Part shown: piece after piece, positions 14,847-15,444 of the stretch | Numbering within the stretch: position 1 is the stretch's first letter | Layout: each line of letters starts with the position of its first letter | Source of the DNA: Candidatus Altimarinota bacterium | GTDB taxonomy: Bacteria > Patescibacteriota > Gracilibacteria > BD1-5 > UBA2023 | DNA: 15,444 nucleotides | Reading direction: 5' to 3' | Assembly: GCA_003488655.1 (NCBI GenBank) | Contig: DNKW01000016.1 | Span: forward strand, 1 to 15,444 | Notes under the pieces: generated by a model | Databases searched by the model: none | Told to the model about the DNA's origin: nothing | The model's input: the letters and a program-made list of their open reading frames with translations, nothing else | Made by a program: the position numbers and the translations under genes

Positions 14847-14985
14847 TTATCATTCCCTCCTTCGAGGGAATCTACCATATATTCCATAGGAAAATGATAA
14901 TAAGAGCTTCGTCTTAAAATTTTAAAATACAAGGAAGATTCTCCCGTAGGTAGTCCTTTAGGGCCCGTCTTCACGGGAATGATAA
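14847..14985. repeat. 139-base inverted-repeat element with nested hairpins
   Basis: Terminal arms TTATCATTCCC (14847-14857) and GGGAATGATAA (14975-14985) are perfectly complementary. Inside, CTACC (14872-14876) faces GGTAG (14949-14953). Each end also forms its own hairpin: ATTCCCTC-CTTC-GAGGGAAT (14852-14871) and CCCGT-CTTC-ACGGG (14964-14977). The local hairpins compete with long-range pairing. It fills nearly all of the dnaJ-15009 gap. It looks like a small non-coding repeat or MITE-like element; no coding capacity is seen. Confidence 0.6.
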
Positions 14986-15008
14986 TTAATTTTTCATTTC
15001 ATATTTTT

Positions 15009-15239
15009 ATGGCTACCTACAACGACCTCGTAAACATTCCCACTTTTGAAAAAAGAAAAGAAGAATTCTCCCAAGAGCGCGGAGAAGTGACTTTCTACTG
15101 TCGTGATTGCCAGAAAAATGTCGAAGCGATACGCCTGAATCCTGACAAATACCTCTACGAGTGCCCCATTTGTAAAGGGAAACGTATCTCCATAGGAACG
15201 GAGGGTTCAGTAAAAGAGGTGTACAGCCGAAAAAGATAG
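15009..15239 (+). CDS. Small zinc-ribbon protein of unknown function
   Basis: I do not recognise this 76-residue protein. It carries two CxxC pairs, CRDC (31-34) and CPIC (52-55), spaced like a zinc ribbon (two knuckles about 17 residues apart), preceded by a charged N-terminal stretch (KRKEEFSQERGE) and ending basic (VYSRKR). There is no signal peptide or membrane segment. I chose ATG at 15009 because the ten codons upstream derive from the A/T-rich spacer next to the inverted repeat. Zinc ribbons of this size often bind nucleic acid or act as polymerase or ribosome accessories; that is inference only. It lies between dnaJ and a probable ATP synthase gene, each separated by spacers. Confidence 0.75.
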   Translation: MATYNDLVNIPTFEKRKEEFSQERGEVTFYCRDCQKNVEAIRLNPDKYLYECPICKGKRISIGTEGSVKEVYSRKR

Positions 15240-15248
15240 GATTTCCAT

Positions 15249-15276
15249 TTGCTTTTTCTCCCCTTTTCTCTATAAT
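15249..15276 (+). promoter_or_regulatory. Sigma70-type promoter upstream of the right-edge gene
   Basis: TTGCTT at 15249-15254 and a perfect TATAAT at 15271-15276 are separated by 16 bases. It is the third promoter in the window with exactly this spacing. The start point would be near 15283, with a leader of about 23 bases. Confidence 0.6.
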
Positions 15277-15305
15277 CACCGCGATTTTAACCGTTTTTTT
15301 GACTC

Positions 15306-15444
15306 ATGTCCCAAATCGAAATATCCGCTACAACTGCCGAAGTCCACACAGGACCGCATATTCCGACTCTCAAAGGAGAGCCGGTTTTCGGTTTTGTTAC
15401 GACGACGCTTTTTTCGATGTGGGTATTTATGGCAGTGCTTTTCA
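15306..15444 (+). CDS. atpB: Probable F0F1 ATP synthase subunit a (5' end only)
   Basis: Only 46 codons are visible before the window ends. They encode a short polar N-terminus (SQIEISATTAEVHTGP) followed by GFVTTTLFSMWVFMAVLF, which begins a membrane helix. The pattern of a short amphipathic start, a Gly-Pro turn and a helix opening with TTTLFSMWVFMAVL resembles the N-terminus of ATP synthase subunit a, in which a P-I/V-T-N-S/T-L-L-x-x-W segment begins the first helix. Another small membrane protein is possible. It has its own promoter, consistent with the first gene of an atp operon. Confidence 0.5.
   Translation, partial: MSQIEISATTAEVHTGPHIPTLKGEPVFGFVTTTLFSMWVFMAVLF

Overview
The window is a piece of a bacterial chromosome from a lineage that reads TGA as glycine (genetic code 25), that is Candidatus Gracilibacteria (BD1-5) or Absconditabacteria (SR1) in the candidate phyla radiation. 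The evidence is internal. Eight in-frame TGA codons lie in six housekeeping genes (uvrA, rpsS, rplP, rplF, secY, dnaJ), most of them at glycines conserved across bacteria. None of the 23 genes whose end is visible stops on TGA (19 TAA, 4 TAG). The absence of ribosomal protein uL30 between rpsE and rplO also fits the candidate phyla radiation. The window does not let me choose between the two phyla.

Layout. Positions 1-1979 (minus) hold the first ~660 codons of uvrA, which runs off the left edge. A 383-base divergent spacer (1980-2362) carries a strong promoter for the plus strand (TTGACA-N16-TACAAT) and a ~180-base leader. Positions 2363-11417 are the S10/spc ribosomal protein cluster in canonical order: rplC, rplD, rplW, rplB, rpsS, rplV, rpsC, rplP, rpmC, rpsQ, rplN, rplX, rplE, rpsN, rpsH, rplF, rplR, rpsE, rplO. 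rpsJ (S10) is absent upstream and rpmD (L30) is absent inside. An intrinsic terminator follows rplO, and secY (11560-12879) has its own promoter of the same architecture. A DEDDh exonuclease (13110-13712), a type I dnaJ (13728-14837) and a small zinc-ribbon protein (15009-15239) follow. The right edge holds the first 46 codons of a probable ATP synthase subunit a gene with its own promoter.

How the parts work together. The cluster supplies ribosomal proteins that assemble the large subunit (L2, L3, L4, L5, L6, L14, L15, L16, L18, L22, L23, L24, L29) and small subunit (S3, S5, S8, S14, S17, S19), plus the SecY translocon that receives nascent membrane proteins. DnaJ links to protein folding; UvrA and the exonuclease belong to DNA repair or nucleic-acid turnover. 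No two genes overlap; the smallest gap is 13 bases.

The non-coding part holds the less expected material. Two copies of a ~120-base imperfect palindrome, one after rpsN and one after secY, keep their pairing while changing sequence in the arms. A second, unrelated 139-base inverted repeat with nested hairpins follows dnaJ. A single dispersed hairpin repeat that reads AKAGIQ in one frame precedes the exonuclease. Start codons have no visible Shine-Dalgarno sequence; 20 of 25 have T just before the ATG and 12 of 25 have CTATG.
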